Origin: Alteribacillus persepolensis
Lineage (GTDB): Bacteria; Bacillota; Bacilli; Bacillales; Marinococcaceae
Direction: 5' to 3'
Assembly (NCBI RefSeq): GCF_900099605.1
Contig: NZ_FNDK01000001.1
Coordinates: 1 to 64,000 of the forward strand
Length of the DNA: 64,000 nt
Shown: piece after piece, positions 1 to 9,207 of the stretch
Layout of the letters: each line of letters opens with the position of its first letter
How positions within the stretch are numbered: position 1 is the first letter of the stretch
Notes under the pieces: model-generated
What the model saw: the letters and a program-made list of their open reading frames with translations, nothing else
Database searches by the model: none
What the model was told of the DNA's origin: nothing
Position numbers and translations under genes: made by a program

Positions 1-126
1 GAATCTGGAGAAGCAAGAGCATATGAAGAGTTTGCCGAACAGTGCATGGCAGACTATGACTTAGATGGCTGGGTAAATGACACGTGGATTAATCCCAATG
101 ATGTTAACTATTTTATTAATTCGTAA
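1..126 (+). CDS. C-terminal end of HpaB-type flavin-dependent aromatic monooxygenase (partial)
   Basis: Only the last 41 residues lie in the window, ending at TAA. The stretch FAEQCMADYDLDGW resembles, from memory, the C-terminal end of 4-hydroxyphenylacetate 3-hydroxylase (HpaB) oxygenases, which use reduced flavin from a partner reductase to hydroxylate phenols. The genes downstream encode hydroxyquinol-type dioxygenase and maleylacetate reductase, so a role in making hydroxyquinol (for example from resorcinol or another phenol) is inferred. The substrate cannot be read from the fragment. The N-terminus and any flavin reductase lie outside the window. Confidence 0.55.
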   Translation, partial: ESGEARAYEEFAEQCMADYDLDGWVNDTWINPNDVNYFINS

Positions 127-476
127 GCAGAATATGTTGTCATGGCTAACTTAAATGAATTGTATACAGTAAGAGTTGCATCAGAATTTTTGCGAGAACT
201 CTCTTATCTGAAATATTGATAAGTTCTAACTTTACGTTTAGAAAAGGAAAAACAGGCAGTGGAAATATGTTTGCTCGTTATTTTTCTGTACGTATACATC
301 TGTTCTTCCGGTATGATAAAGGTACGGCTGTTTTATCGAGCCGCATAAGGTGCTTAATGAAATGCGGCGACCAGTAATAGGTTTTCTCTTTTCGAGAATG
401 TTCAAAAACTATCCAGCTAATTTTTCGAAAACTTCATCTATATAACTTTAGGCTTTTACAAGCAGGGGGATAAAGA
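127..476. other. Intergenic region with a short inverted repeat
   Basis: About 350 bases without a credible gene. The main structure is a perfect 7-bp inverted repeat, GCCGCAT at 340-346 and ATGCGGC at 362-368, separated by 15 bases. It is not followed by a clean T-run, so it may be an operator or a weak terminator of the upstream monooxygenase gene. A strong AGGGGGA ribosome binding site precedes the next ATG. Confidence 0.35.
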
Positions 477-1547
477 ATGGAAAATTTTATTTATGAACAG
501 CAAGCAGCAAAAATTGTATTTGGCAGAGGAAAAAGAAAATCTGTAAAAGAAGAAGTAAAACGTTTGGGGGCAAACCGTGCGCTTGTTATTTCGACACAAG
601 GAAGAAAAAAGGAAGCAGAGGAAATAGCAGCTTGTTTAGAAGAGGTTAGTGCAGGTCTGCATGATAAAGCAAGACAGCACGTGCCGAAAGAAAACGTAAC
701 GGATGTTGTGCAAGAAATGAAGGACGTGCAAGCTGATACGCTTGTAGCGGTTGGGGGCGGTTCGGCGATTGGATTAGCAAAAGCTGCTGTTTTGCAGCTT
801 AACATGCCGATTGTAGCGGTACCGACCACTTACTCGGGTTCTGAAATGACGGCTGTATGGGGAATCACATCGCATGGAAAAAAACAAACAGGAAAAGATA
901 CAGCATGCCAGCCAAAAACAGTTATTTATGATCCAGAATTAACAGTGACAATGCCGCCTTCATTATCTCTTACCAGCGGAGTGAATGCGATGGCCCATTG
1001 TGTTGAAGCACTATATGCAAGCAATGAAAATCCAATTACATCACTCATGGCAGAAGAAGGTATACGTGCGCTGCATGAGAGTCTAGGAAACATTGTACGT
1101 AATCCACATGATATGGAGGCTCGTTCTTTAGCACTGTATGGAAGCTGGCTGTCAGGTTCTGCTTTAGCTTCTGTGGGCATGGCACTTCACCATAAATTAT
1201 GCCACGTGTTAGGAGGGACATGCCAGCTGCCGCACGCAGAGACGCACACCGTTGTTTTGCCGCATGCATTAGAATATAACCGGCCTGACGTTCCTAAAGC
1301 AATACAGGCGGTAGCAAGAGCGCTGCAAACAGGAGAGCAGCATGTTCCTTCAAAGCTTTTTACGTTTATTAAAGACAATGGAGGTCCGACGTCCTTGGAG
1401 GAAATTGGTATGAAAAAGGGTGATATCGACAAAGCGGCTGAACTAGCAACCGAAAAGGCATATGATAATCCGCGGGAAGTCACGAAGGAAGGAATGAAAA
1501 AACTTTTGACTCAAGCATTTGCGGGCAAGCAGCCCCTATGTTCATAA
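477..1547 (+). CDS. Maleylacetate reductase (iron-type alcohol dehydrogenase family)
   Basis: A 356-residue protein of the Fe-ADH/dehydroquinate synthase-like fold. GGGSAIGLAK at residues 93-102 is the nucleotide-binding glycine motif and PTTYSGSEMT at 116-125 is the typical following segment. His-rich stretches at about 171-180 and 236-263 (ALHHKLCH, LPHAETH) match the metal/active-site region of maleylacetate reductases. The family reduces maleylacetate to 3-oxoadipate with NAD(P)H, the step after hydroxyquinol ring cleavage. The intradiol dioxygenase gene 2.8 kb downstream supports this over a generic alcohol dehydrogenase. The ATG follows an AGGGGGA site at normal spacing. Confidence 0.85.
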   Translation: MENFIYEQQAAKIVFGRGKRKSVKEEVKRLGANRALVISTQGRKKEAEEIAACLEEVSAGLHDKARQHVPKENVTDVVQEMKDVQADTLVAVGGGSAIGLAKAAVLQLNMPIVAVPTTYSGSEMTAVWGITSHGKKQTGKDTACQPKTVIYDPELTVTMPPSLSLTSGVNAMAHCVEALYASNENPITSLMAEEGIRALHESLGNIVRNPHDMEARSLALYGSWLSGSALASVGMALHHKLCHVLGGTCQLPHAETHTVVLPHALEYNRPDVPKAIQAVARALQTGEQHVPSKLFTFIKDNGGPTSLEEIGMKKGDIDKAAELATEKAYDNPREVTKEGMKKLLTQAFAGKQPLCS

Positions 1548-1641
1548 GCTGTATACCTGTTGCTCAACTACTGCACTCTTTGTGGTGTTATTGAACAGAT
1601 GAACTGTCTATTAAGAATCGCTGGGCTAGGAGGTGATACAA

Positions 1642-3300
1642 TTGAATAGTTCCTATGCAGTAAACCAATACACCGGGATGGGAAAAGACGCATTGGAAGC
1701 GTTAATAGAGGAAACTATACATGAAATAGGGAGAGAAAGATGTAAGGGGTTTTTAAACCAATACGGTAAAAAATATGGGGGGAAAGTAGGAGCGTCTGTG
1801 TCCAGTCAACAGCACTTTACCTCTGTAGAAGAGGCAATTTATTCGTTACCATCCATATGTCAAAGTTTTGCTGCAAGCGAAATTCATACCATTGAAAAAA
1901 GCGGATCTACTATTTATTTTACCGGCCAATGGAAATGTGATTGGTTAAACAAGCAAGAAGAACTGTTCGCTTTTCTGTCGGGGTATACCAGTGCATATGT
2001 AACAGCGTTGTTAGAAAGACCCATGGAAATCTATTGGAAACCTTTTGCAGAAAAAAGTTATTGTTATTTTAGAGCCGAAACAAAAATAGAAGAAAAACAG
2101 CGCCACACACCTGTTATTACGGAATTAAAGAACGCTTACGAAGAACTCACTAATCTTTACTATCATTTGGATGAATCTGAAACGATCGAGAAAAAATTAA
2201 TCAGTCTATTCTTCGAAGATAAAGACCTTCTAGAAACCCTCACTTTTATGGCCCATACGTTAAAAAAGAGTATCATTATTGATTACCGCAACAAAATCAT
2301 TGAAAGTGCGTTTATTAAAGAGAAAGATGAACACATCTATTACAACTGGGCAGAACACTTCAGCTATACAGAAGAAAAGCAAAATGATATTGATACGTTT
2401 CCAATACGGGCAAACAACATCAACTTAGGAAGACTCGTGGTTATCGGTAATCAAAAGCTTATTTCCAATGAAAAAATCGTTATAACAAGGGCGTTAAATG
2501 TTTTAACAATTCAACTATTTCATGAATGGAAAATTACCCATTCTATATGGAAAAACAAACAAGACTTTTTTGAAGAGTTGTTAAATAATCCAGATCATGA
2601 TACATGCGTAAAGCGGTCTCATCTCTTTCATTTTTCTCCTTATTTAACGAACCGTATTGCAGCAATCAAAATGGATAATCGTCAATATCTTCAGAAGATT
2701 ATGAAGTACCTAAGCAATCATTATCAAGATATAGATGTATTCTTAATGGAAAACCATATCATTGTTATTTTGTCCGGTGATTACGCAAAGGAAAAAGAAG
2801 AAATGATGAAATCAATGCAGCAGTTTCTTTTGGAGCAAATAAAAGTAAAAAATATTTATATAGGTGTTGGACGAGAAGCGAACGATTTAAAAAAATTAGT
2901 GAAAAGTTATCAAGATGCTTGTCGTATCAGTGACTTTATACAGTTAACAGATCATTCGAATATGTCTTATTATGAAGATTTAGAAGCAATTATGATGTTT
3001 TTGAAAGGAACAGATAATGAAGAACTGATTGAATTTTATAAAAATACAATTGGAGAACTTGTTGAATATGACAGGTTGAACAACTCCAATTTTTTACTTA
3101 CCTTGAAGGCATATTTGGATAATAACGGAAATTTGCAGCAAACAGCAGATGATTTGCATTTGTCCATCACTGGACTGCGATACCGATTAGACCGTATAGA
3201 AAAGCTATGTCAGGCCGGTTTAAAAACGGGAGCGAGTCGCTTTAAGTATCAGCTGGCTATGAGAATACATTATGCGATAAAAATTAATACAGATTCTTAA
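1642..3300 (+). CDS. PucR-type transcriptional regulator with N-terminal V4R-like aromatic sensor
   Basis: A 552-residue regulator. The TTG at 1642 is chosen because the perfect AGGAGGTGAT site (1628-1637) sits just upstream; a GTG at 1633 lies inside that site. The first about 150 residues resemble the V4R/XylR-N effector domain: SGYTSAYV, then a segment with Tyr-Cys-Tyr near PMEIYW. In XylR and DmpR this kind of domain binds phenolic effectors. The middle looks like the PucR/CdaR sensor region. The C-terminus (GNLQQTADDLHLS, then LRYRLDRIEKL) is the PucR-family helix-turn-helix. It lies inside the aromatic cluster on the same strand and probably controls it in response to substrate. Confidence 0.8.
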   Translation: MNSSYAVNQYTGMGKDALEALIEETIHEIGRERCKGFLNQYGKKYGGKVGASVSSQQHFTSVEEAIYSLPSICQSFAASEIHTIEKSGSTIYFTGQWKCDWLNKQEELFAFLSGYTSAYVTALLERPMEIYWKPFAEKSYCYFRAETKIEEKQRHTPVITELKNAYEELTNLYYHLDESETIEKKLISLFFEDKDLLETLTFMAHTLKKSIIIDYRNKIIESAFIKEKDEHIYYNWAEHFSYTEEKQNDIDTFPIRANNINLGRLVVIGNQKLISNEKIVITRALNVLTIQLFHEWKITHSIWKNKQDFFEELLNNPDHDTCVKRSHLFHFSPYLTNRIAAIKMDNRQYLQKIMKYLSNHYQDIDVFLMENHIIVILSGDYAKEKEEMMKSMQQFLLEQIKVKNIYIGVGREANDLKKLVKSYQDACRISDFIQLTDHSNMSYYEDLEAIMMFLKGTDNEELIEFYKNTIGELVEYDRLNNSNFLLTLKAYLDNNGNLQQTADDLHLSITGLRYRLDRIEKLCQAGLKTGASRFKYQLAMRIHYAIKINTDS

Positions 3301-3329
3301 ATAAAATAAAGATAAAGGGGGCGTAACTT

Positions 3330-4181
3330 ATCATAGATTGGAAAGTTATACTGTTAGGAACTGGGTGTCCAAGACCTAGTCTAGAACGCTCATCACCCGC
3401 ACAAGTCATTGACTGCGGAAGCACTCTGATACTTATTGATTGTGGTGAAGGGACAACAGCTCAGCTGCAGCGCGTGAATATACCGCCGGAGTCAATTACA
3501 GATTTATTTATAACACATTTACATTCGGATCATATATTAGGTTATGGCCAGTTTTTATTGGGTGGCTGGGCTTTGGGGCGAAGGAAATTGAGAGTAGTAG
3601 GACCAAAAGGAATTAAGCATTATCATAATACAATGGTTGATTTATTTAAAGAAGATATCAATTATCGAATTTCTTTGGGACGTTCTCCTCGTGGAATACT
3701 AGAAAACGTAGAATTAATAGAAATCGAAGATGAAAGCGAAATAATGAGAAGACATAAGGAATGGCCAGTCACTGTCACAGCAAAAAAAGTTGTTCACAAT
3801 GTTCCAACCTACGCATTTCGGTTTGAAGATAGACAATATACAGTCGTCCATTCTGGTGATACGGCACCGACAAATGGAGTTGTAGATTTAGCACAAGAAG
3901 CAGATCTTTTGATACAAGATGCTTGTTTAGCGGTCAATGCCGTATATAAAAATACGCCAAATTCTGAGCTGCAGAGAATTTGGGAGGCATTACAAAAAGA
4001 ACATTGTAGTCCAGCACAAGCAGCTGATATCGCACAGCGTGCCAACGTGAAAACATTAGTATTAACACATTTTCTTCCTAAAATTGATGAAGAGAGAGCA
4101 AGACAAGAAGCATCTGCAAGGTTTGGCGGGGAAATTATCATCGGTCAAGATTTGCAAACCATTTCTATCAATCAGGACTAA
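3330..4181 (+). CDS. MBL-fold metallo-hydrolase, first paralogue, with a non-standard start
   Basis: Extending this frame upstream gives a complete RNase Z-like metallo-beta-lactamase fold protein of about 283 residues, paralogous to the gene at 5172. Shared features are the N-terminal LLGTGCPRP, LIDCGEGTT, the metal motif THLHSDH, SGDTAP and a late THFLP histidine. The nearest standard start, GTG at 3474, would delete the first strand and the LIDCGEG loop. Alignment to the paralogue places the first residue at ATC 3330 (or ATA 3333), eight bases after GGGGG (3317-3321), with a stop at 3324. Either a rare non-AUG start is used, the start codon has mutated, or there is a sequencing error. The substrate is unknown; lactone or ester hydrolysis in the aromatic pathway is possible. 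Confidence 0.7.
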   Translation: MIDWKVILLGTGCPRPSLERSSPAQVIDCGSTLILIDCGEGTTAQLQRVNIPPESITDLFITHLHSDHILGYGQFLLGGWALGRRKLRVVGPKGIKHYHNTMVDLFKEDINYRISLGRSPRGILENVELIEIEDESEIMRRHKEWPVTVTAKKVVHNVPTYAFRFEDRQYTVVHSGDTAPTNGVVDLAQEADLLIQDACLAVNAVYKNTPNSELQRIWEALQKEHCSPAQAADIAQRANVKTLVLTHFLPKIDEERARQEASARFGGEIIIGQDLQTISINQD

Positions 4182-4326
4182 GAGCTCTCTAGACAGTAGT
4201 AAGCAAAGAAAGGCTAATAATATATTGTTACAAACAATACACAATATTTCTGTTTGTTTTTGCTCTAGGTTAATATACAAACTATTGTTATGATTTAAAA
4301 AGTAATAGAGAAAGGAGTTACAAAAC

Positions 4327-5148
4327 ATGGATGCGAGATTATCAGCGATTGTTTCAAAGCTAGTTTATCAGGTGCAGGAAACCATCGATGAATTTAACAT
4401 CACCGAAGAAGAATGGATGGAAGCGATTCATTTTATGACAAATGTAGGTAAAAATGACGAGTATCATCTACTGTCAGATGTGTTAGGTTTTTCTGTTAAA
4501 GTCAATGAAAAAACACATGCAAATAGTAAGAACAACGTTGCTACCGATCATAGTGTAGAAGGGCCGCTGTATCGTGACAACGCTCCCGTTCACCATTGTG
4601 AAGCAAGTATGTTTGAAGGAGAAGAAGAGCCAGGAGACGTGTTGTTTTTAAGCGGCCAAGTAACATACTCTGATGGAACACCAGTGCCTAAAGCTATTGT
4701 TGACGTGTGGCAGTCAAACGCAGAAGGAGACTATGAAAATGAAGATCCTAAGCAAGCTGACTACAATTACCGAAGAAAAATTGAAACCGATAATAATGGA
4801 CATTACAAGTTAAAAACGATGGTACCGGGACCTTACCGCATCAGTAAAAGCGGCTATGTTGGTCAATTACTGCAAAAAATGGGTCGGCATGATTGGAGAC
4901 CTGCACATATTCATTTTAAAATCAGTGACGATTTTCAAGAACCATTAACAACGATGTTATTTATAGAGAATGATCCATGGATTGATTCAGATGCGATTGG
5001 TGCTGTAAAAGATTCACTTATCTTACGAACAAAAAAGATTGATGACCCAAATGAAATGAATCAGTACGAAATGGACAAGCCATTTTATGTGGCAGAGTAT
5101 AACTTTGTCATTGAAAAAGCCGAGGAGAGGACGAATCAAATAAATTAA
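4327..5148 (+). CDS. Intradiol ring-cleavage dioxygenase, probably hydroxyquinol 1,2-dioxygenase
   Basis: A 273-residue non-haem Fe(III) dioxygenase. The N-terminal helical dimerisation domain (residues 1-75) precedes EGPLYRDNAP and the beta-sandwich catalytic domain. The expected iron ligands are visible: Tyr136 (in VDVWQSNAEGDY), Tyr170 (in VPGPY), His194 and His196 (RPAHIHF). This family opens the ring of catechol-type substrates between the hydroxyls. Maleylacetate reductase in the cluster, and no muconate cycloisomerase, favours hydroxyquinol (1,2,4-trihydroxybenzene) giving maleylacetate; catechol remains possible. GAAAGGAG precedes the ATG. The two MBL genes lie immediately on either side. 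Confidence 0.87.
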   Translation: MDARLSAIVSKLVYQVQETIDEFNITEEEWMEAIHFMTNVGKNDEYHLLSDVLGFSVKVNEKTHANSKNNVATDHSVEGPLYRDNAPVHHCEASMFEGEEEPGDVLFLSGQVTYSDGTPVPKAIVDVWQSNAEGDYENEDPKQADYNYRRKIETDNNGHYKLKTMVPGPYRISKSGYVGQLLQKMGRHDWRPAHIHFKISDDFQEPLTTMLFIENDPWIDSDAIGAVKDSLILRTKKIDDPNEMNQYEMDKPFYVAEYNFVIEKAEERTNQIN

Positions 5149-5171
5149 AAACGTTTAATGAGGTGATGTAT

Positions 5172-6035
5172 ATGACAGAAATAAAAGTAACAATGTTAGG
5201 AACAGGCTCACCGCGTCCTGAAATTCACCGGTGCGGGCCTGCTCAGTTGTTAACGGTTGATGATACATCAATTCTTATCGATTGTGGAGAAGGAACAACT
5301 CAACAATTAATGAAAGCAGGTGTAAATCCAGAAGACATTCAATATTTGTTTTTTACACATTTGCATACTGACCATACGATGGGATATCAACAGTTTTTGT
5401 TTGGCGGATGGGAGCTGGGCCGTCGCAAGTTGACAGTGATAGGTCCTAAGGGGATCAAGAAATATCATGAAACATTACTTAGTATATCAGAAGAAGATAT
5501 CGACTACCGATTGTCTCTTGGCAGACCGAAAAATGGTTTGTTGGATGTTACTATTATCGAAATTGATGAACCGGGAGAAGTTATGTGTAATCTCCCTATG
5601 AATATTGCTGCAAGTGAGATGGAACACAGCATTCTCACATATGCGTATCGATTTGACATCGAAAATCGCTCGGTCGTATTTTCAGGCGACACGGCTCCAA
5701 ATAATTCAATAATAAAAATTTCAGAAAATGCTGACTTATTAATACAAGATTGTTGTCTTGCGCCCAACAAACGCTACACTAACCAAAAAATTACCGGAGA
5801 AAAAAAGGCATTATGGGATAGAATTAATCAAACACACTGCAGTCCTAAGCAAGCCGGAGAAATAGCTGCAAAAGCAAATGTCAAAACGATTGTCTTAACA
5901 CATTTCTTACCAGAAATGGATGTGAAGAGAACATACGAAGAAACAAAAGCAGAGTTTTCCGGACATGTTATCGTCCCTAACGACTTACGAGAAATTGTTG
6001 TAAAAACAACAAAAGCAGCTGACAGTTTGGCGTAA
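5172..6035 (+). CDS. MBL-fold metallo-hydrolase, second paralogue
   Basis: A 287-residue RNase Z-like metallo-beta-lactamase fold protein with MLGTGSPRP at the N-terminus, LIDCGEGTTQQL, the zinc motif THLHTDH, SGDTAP and a C-terminal THFLPEMD. ATG 5172 follows AGGTGAT (5161-5167); the upstream GTG and ATG codons overlap that site. It begins 23 bases after the dioxygenase stop, so the two are probably cotranscribed. It is clearly related to the product at 3330 along its whole length, so an ancient duplication around the dioxygenase is likely. True RNase Z is unlikely given the catabolic context and duplication. A lactone or ester hydrolase role is inference only. Confidence 0.8.
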   Translation: MTEIKVTMLGTGSPRPEIHRCGPAQLLTVDDTSILIDCGEGTTQQLMKAGVNPEDIQYLFFTHLHTDHTMGYQQFLFGGWELGRRKLTVIGPKGIKKYHETLLSISEEDIDYRLSLGRPKNGLLDVTIIEIDEPGEVMCNLPMNIAASEMEHSILTYAYRFDIENRSVVFSGDTAPNNSIIKISENADLLIQDCCLAPNKRYTNQKITGEKKALWDRINQTHCSPKQAGEIAAKANVKTIVLTHFLPEMDVKRTYEETKAEFSGHVIVPNDLREIVVKTTKAADSLA

Positions 6036-6151
6036 GGAAAAAGAATTGCTGTTATTTACGGTAAGAGGGAGTAGCTAGCTGGTAATGATAAGTACAATGC
6101 TTTCATCTGCCAGTAAGCTTCCTTGCTTCAATACAAATAAGAGGTGAAATC

Positions 6152-7156
6152 ATGCGTATCATTTTGAAAACGCTTACTGGAGTGGTGTTTGTTTTTCTTT
6201 TAGCTGGATGTGGAGGAGGAGAATCAACCTCCAGTACATCAAAGGCTGATATTGTCCCCATATATACACCGCCTTCCGGTGGTATTAATTACGTCATTAG
6301 TGCTGGAGTGGCCGATGTTATAAATCAAGGTAATTCTGATAAAACAAGCAATCAAATTTCTGTAGAAGCGATGCAAGGTGCGACAGATGGTGTGACAAGA
6401 ATGATTGAACTCTATGAACAAGATCGGCCTTCTATTGGTGCCTATGCATATGAAGCTATCGATAAAATGTATAACGGAGAGTCAGAATTATTGGATGGAG
6501 AATATACAGAACTACGTGCCATCGGATATTTATCAGAAACAGCACTTCACATGGTTGTGGCAGGGAACTCCTCTATACAATCAATGGCTGATTTAGAAGG
6601 GAAGAGAGTTGGCACAGCGATTCCCGGGGACACCATGTATTACTTTATTCGCGACTTGTTAGAAGACGAATACGGTCTGATTGAAAATGAGGATTATCAA
6701 AGCATTCCTTTAAGTTATACGGAGGTACAAGACGGTATTAAAAATGGAAGCATTGATGCAGGATTAATTATGGGAATGCCGCCTGCGCCTGCTGTTTCTG
6801 AATTAGCACAAACAGAAGATATTCGGGTGTTGAGTATTGAGCCTGAAAAAATGGAAAGTTTTTTGGAAGGAAAACCATACTATTCGTCGGTAGAAGTAGA
6901 AAAAGGGACGTATCCCGGACAGGAAGAGGATGTTTTAATTGGATCGTTTTCATCGCTGTATTTTACACACGATAAAATGAAAGATGAAGAAATATATGCT
7001 TTTCTTGAAACAATTTTTGAAAATCAAGAACATTTACAGTCCGTGCATTCAACCTTTGATATTGATGAAGAAAGTGTAACAAAAAATATCGAGTTGCCGT
7101 TTCATCCAGGAGCAATTGAATTTTTTGAAGACCAAGGTATTGAATGGGAAGAGTAA
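6152..7156 (+). CDS. TAXI-family TRAP transporter solute-binding lipoprotein
   Basis: A 334-residue lipoprotein. The signal peptide ends in the lipobox LAGC with Cys20 as the lipidated residue, so it is anchored on the outer face of the membrane. The body is a TAXI-type periplasmic-binding fold: IYTPPSGGINYVISAGVADV near the start and DLEGKRVGTAIPGD in the middle. It captures an organic anion for the fused TRAP permease encoded 48 bases downstream. The surrounding genes suggest the ligand is an aromatic acid or related substrate of the pathway. GAGGTGAAATC precedes the ATG. Confidence 0.82.
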   Translation: MRIILKTLTGVVFVFLLAGCGGGESTSSTSKADIVPIYTPPSGGINYVISAGVADVINQGNSDKTSNQISVEAMQGATDGVTRMIELYEQDRPSIGAYAYEAIDKMYNGESELLDGEYTELRAIGYLSETALHMVVAGNSSIQSMADLEGKRVGTAIPGDTMYYFIRDLLEDEYGLIENEDYQSIPLSYTEVQDGIKNGSIDAGLIMGMPPAPAVSELAQTEDIRVLSIEPEKMESFLEGKPYYSSVEVEKGTYPGQEEDVLIGSFSSLYFTHDKMKDEEIYAFLETIFENQEHLQSVHSTFDIDEESVTKNIELPFHPGAIEFFEDQGIEWEE

Positions 7157-7204
7157 ATGAAAGAGGAAACATCCTATAAACGGTGTTGAAAGGAGGGGGA
7201 ATCG

Positions 7205-9130
7205 TTGAACTCAGTTAAAAAATGGATGATTTTTAGTATTGCTATTGTACTGACTGTGTTTCACCTCTATTCAGGGGGAGTACAAATTTTCCCAGCACTG
7301 CAACAGCGGGGCGTTCACTTTGGATTGACACTTGCTTTAATTTTTTTGCTTTACCCAATGGTAAAAAATAATGATAAACAAAATCAACGCTTCTCTATTA
7401 TTATGGATATAGTACTAGCTTTAGTAACAATTATACTTGGTGTATATATCTATCAAAACTTTATAAATTTAACTACTTTTTTAAATCAGCCTACGCAATT
7501 AATGGTTATAGCTGGTGCACTCATGATTATCCTTACCCTTGAAGCAACACGTCGAATCATCGGCTGGGCACTGCCGATCATATCCTTATTGTTTTTAGCC
7601 TATGCTTTATGGGGGAGTAACTTGCCATTGTTATTTGCGCATTCTGGCTTTACGTTAGACAGGCTTGTAACACAGGTAGGTTTGTCTAGCCAAGGGATAC
7701 TTGGGACACCTCTTGGGGTATCCGCCACCTACGTTGTATTGTTTATCATGTTTGGCACCTTTCTTGAGCGTTCCGGTACGGGGAAGTTTTTAATAGACTT
7801 GGCTTTTTCAGCAGTAGGAAAATTTCGAGGGGGAGCTGCTAAAGTAGCTGTTGTTGCTAGTGCATTTACTGGTTCTGTGAATGGATATGCTGTTTCTAAT
7901 GTAGCTACAACCGGTGTGTTAACGATACCTTTAATTAAACGAAGCGGCTACTCTTCAAGGTACGCAGCAGCAGTGGAGTCTGCCGCATCAACTGGGAGTA
8001 TGATTCTTCCACCTGTTATGGGAGCCGTTGCATTCTTGATTGCAGACTACCTGCAAATTGAATTTTATAAAGTTGCGCTAGCTGCTGTAATTCCTGCTAT
8101 CTTGTATTTTTTAGCCATATTTATTATGGTTGATTTAAGAGCAGCCCGTATTGAAAATACAAAAATGTCATCAGACAAGCCTCTGTATAAGGTCAATCGT
8201 TTAACAGACGAGCTGAAGGAAAAAGGCCATCTCATTATTCCATTACTCGTGTTAATCTATTTATTAATCATTCAGCAAGTCAGTCCATCTTATGCGGCGT
8301 TTTGGAGCATTATTACTGTTCCGACTGTTTGTTTACTTCGCAAAGAAACACGCATGAGCATAAAAGATATTTTGGGAGCCTTAGAACAGGGCGCAAAAAT
8401 CTCACTAGTTGTGGCTGCAGCTTGTGCTTGTGCCGGTATCGTAATTGGGGTTATTGAATTAACGGGTATTGGCTTAAGATTTTCCGGCATATTAGTAGAG
8501 TTGTCAAATGGAAATTTGTTTGTATTACTATTATTAACGATGATTGCTTCTATTGTTATGGGAATGGGGCTTCCACCGGTTGCATCTTATATCATTTTGG
8601 CCGTAATTGCCGCACCTGCGATTACTCAATTGGGTGTTCCTGATATCGCAGCCCATCTGTTCATATTCTATTATGGAACTCTGTCTGCGATTACACCACC
8701 AGTGGCAATCGCTGCATATACAGCAGGAGGCATTGCGAAGGCGGATCCCTTAAAAACATCATTGACTGCTGTGAAACTTGCATTGGTGGCGTTTTTGATT
8801 CCATTTATGTTTGTCTACGGTCCTTCTCTCATATTAGAAGGCAGCACTTTAAACATAGCAACTGCTTTTATCACAGCAGTTGTCGGAATATTCAGTTTGT
8901 CAGTTTCTTTAGAAGGTTATTGGAAAATAAAGGTACATCCTATTTCTCGAATATTGCTAATGACAGGTGCGTTATTGTCAATCAGTGTAGGTATATTATT
9001 GGATATCATCGGTATTATCGTCATATCACTTGTCATGCTCTATGAATGGAAAGTTACAAAAGAGAGAGTAGCAAATGTAACAGCTGAACAGGCTCAACCA
9101 CCACAGCAGACGTCCCATGCCGGTCAATAG
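7205..9130 (+). CDS. TRAP transporter fused permease (DctQM type)
   Basis: A 641-residue polytopic membrane protein with a four-helix DctQ-like part at the N-terminus fused to a DctM-like part with many helices. Segments such as FGTFLERSGTGKFLIDLA, SVNGYAVSNVATTGVLTIPL, and MGMGLPPVASYIIL with ITPPVAIAAY are typical of TAXI-TRAP permeases, which use an ion gradient for secondary uptake. TTG 7205 follows a perfect AAGGAGGGGGA. It is paired with the binding lipoprotein just upstream and is the last gene of the cluster before a strong terminator. Confidence 0.9.
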   Translation: MNSVKKWMIFSIAIVLTVFHLYSGGVQIFPALQQRGVHFGLTLALIFLLYPMVKNNDKQNQRFSIIMDIVLALVTIILGVYIYQNFINLTTFLNQPTQLMVIAGALMIILTLEATRRIIGWALPIISLLFLAYALWGSNLPLLFAHSGFTLDRLVTQVGLSSQGILGTPLGVSATYVVLFIMFGTFLERSGTGKFLIDLAFSAVGKFRGGAAKVAVVASAFTGSVNGYAVSNVATTGVLTIPLIKRSGYSSRYAAAVESAASTGSMILPPVMGAVAFLIADYLQIEFYKVALAAVIPAILYFLAIFIMVDLRAARIENTKMSSDKPLYKVNRLTDELKEKGHLIIPLLVLIYLLIIQQVSPSYAAFWSIITVPTVCLLRKETRMSIKDILGALEQGAKISLVVAAACACAGIVIGVIELTGIGLRFSGILVELSNGNLFVLLLLTMIASIVMGMGLPPVASYIILAVIAAPAITQLGVPDIAAHLFIFYYGTLSAITPPVAIAAYTAGGIAKADPLKTSLTAVKLALVAFLIPFMFVYGPSLILEGSTLNIATAFITAVVGIFSLSVSLEGYWKIKVHPISRILLMTGALLSISVGILLDIIGIIVISLVMLYEWKVTKERVANVTAEQAQPPQQTSHAGQ

Positions 9131-9140
9131 ATAAACATTA

Positions 9141-9178
9141 AAAAAGAACCCGATGGAGATCAACATCGGGTTCTTTTC
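9141..9178. terminator. Bidirectional rho-independent terminator
   Basis: AAAAAGAACCCGATG and CATCGGGTTCTTTT form a long stem with an 8-9 base loop and T-runs on both sides. It separates the TRAP permease gene from the convergent chromate transporter gene. Confidence 0.9.
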
Positions 9179-9207
9179 TAAACAGAGCGCTTGCGCTTTT
9201 CTTTGTA

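Noticed and set aside
3474-4181. GTG 3474 as the start of the first MBL hydrolase
   Set aside because: It would remove the N-terminal strand and LIDCGEG loop that match the paralogue at 5172, and no ribosome site precedes it.
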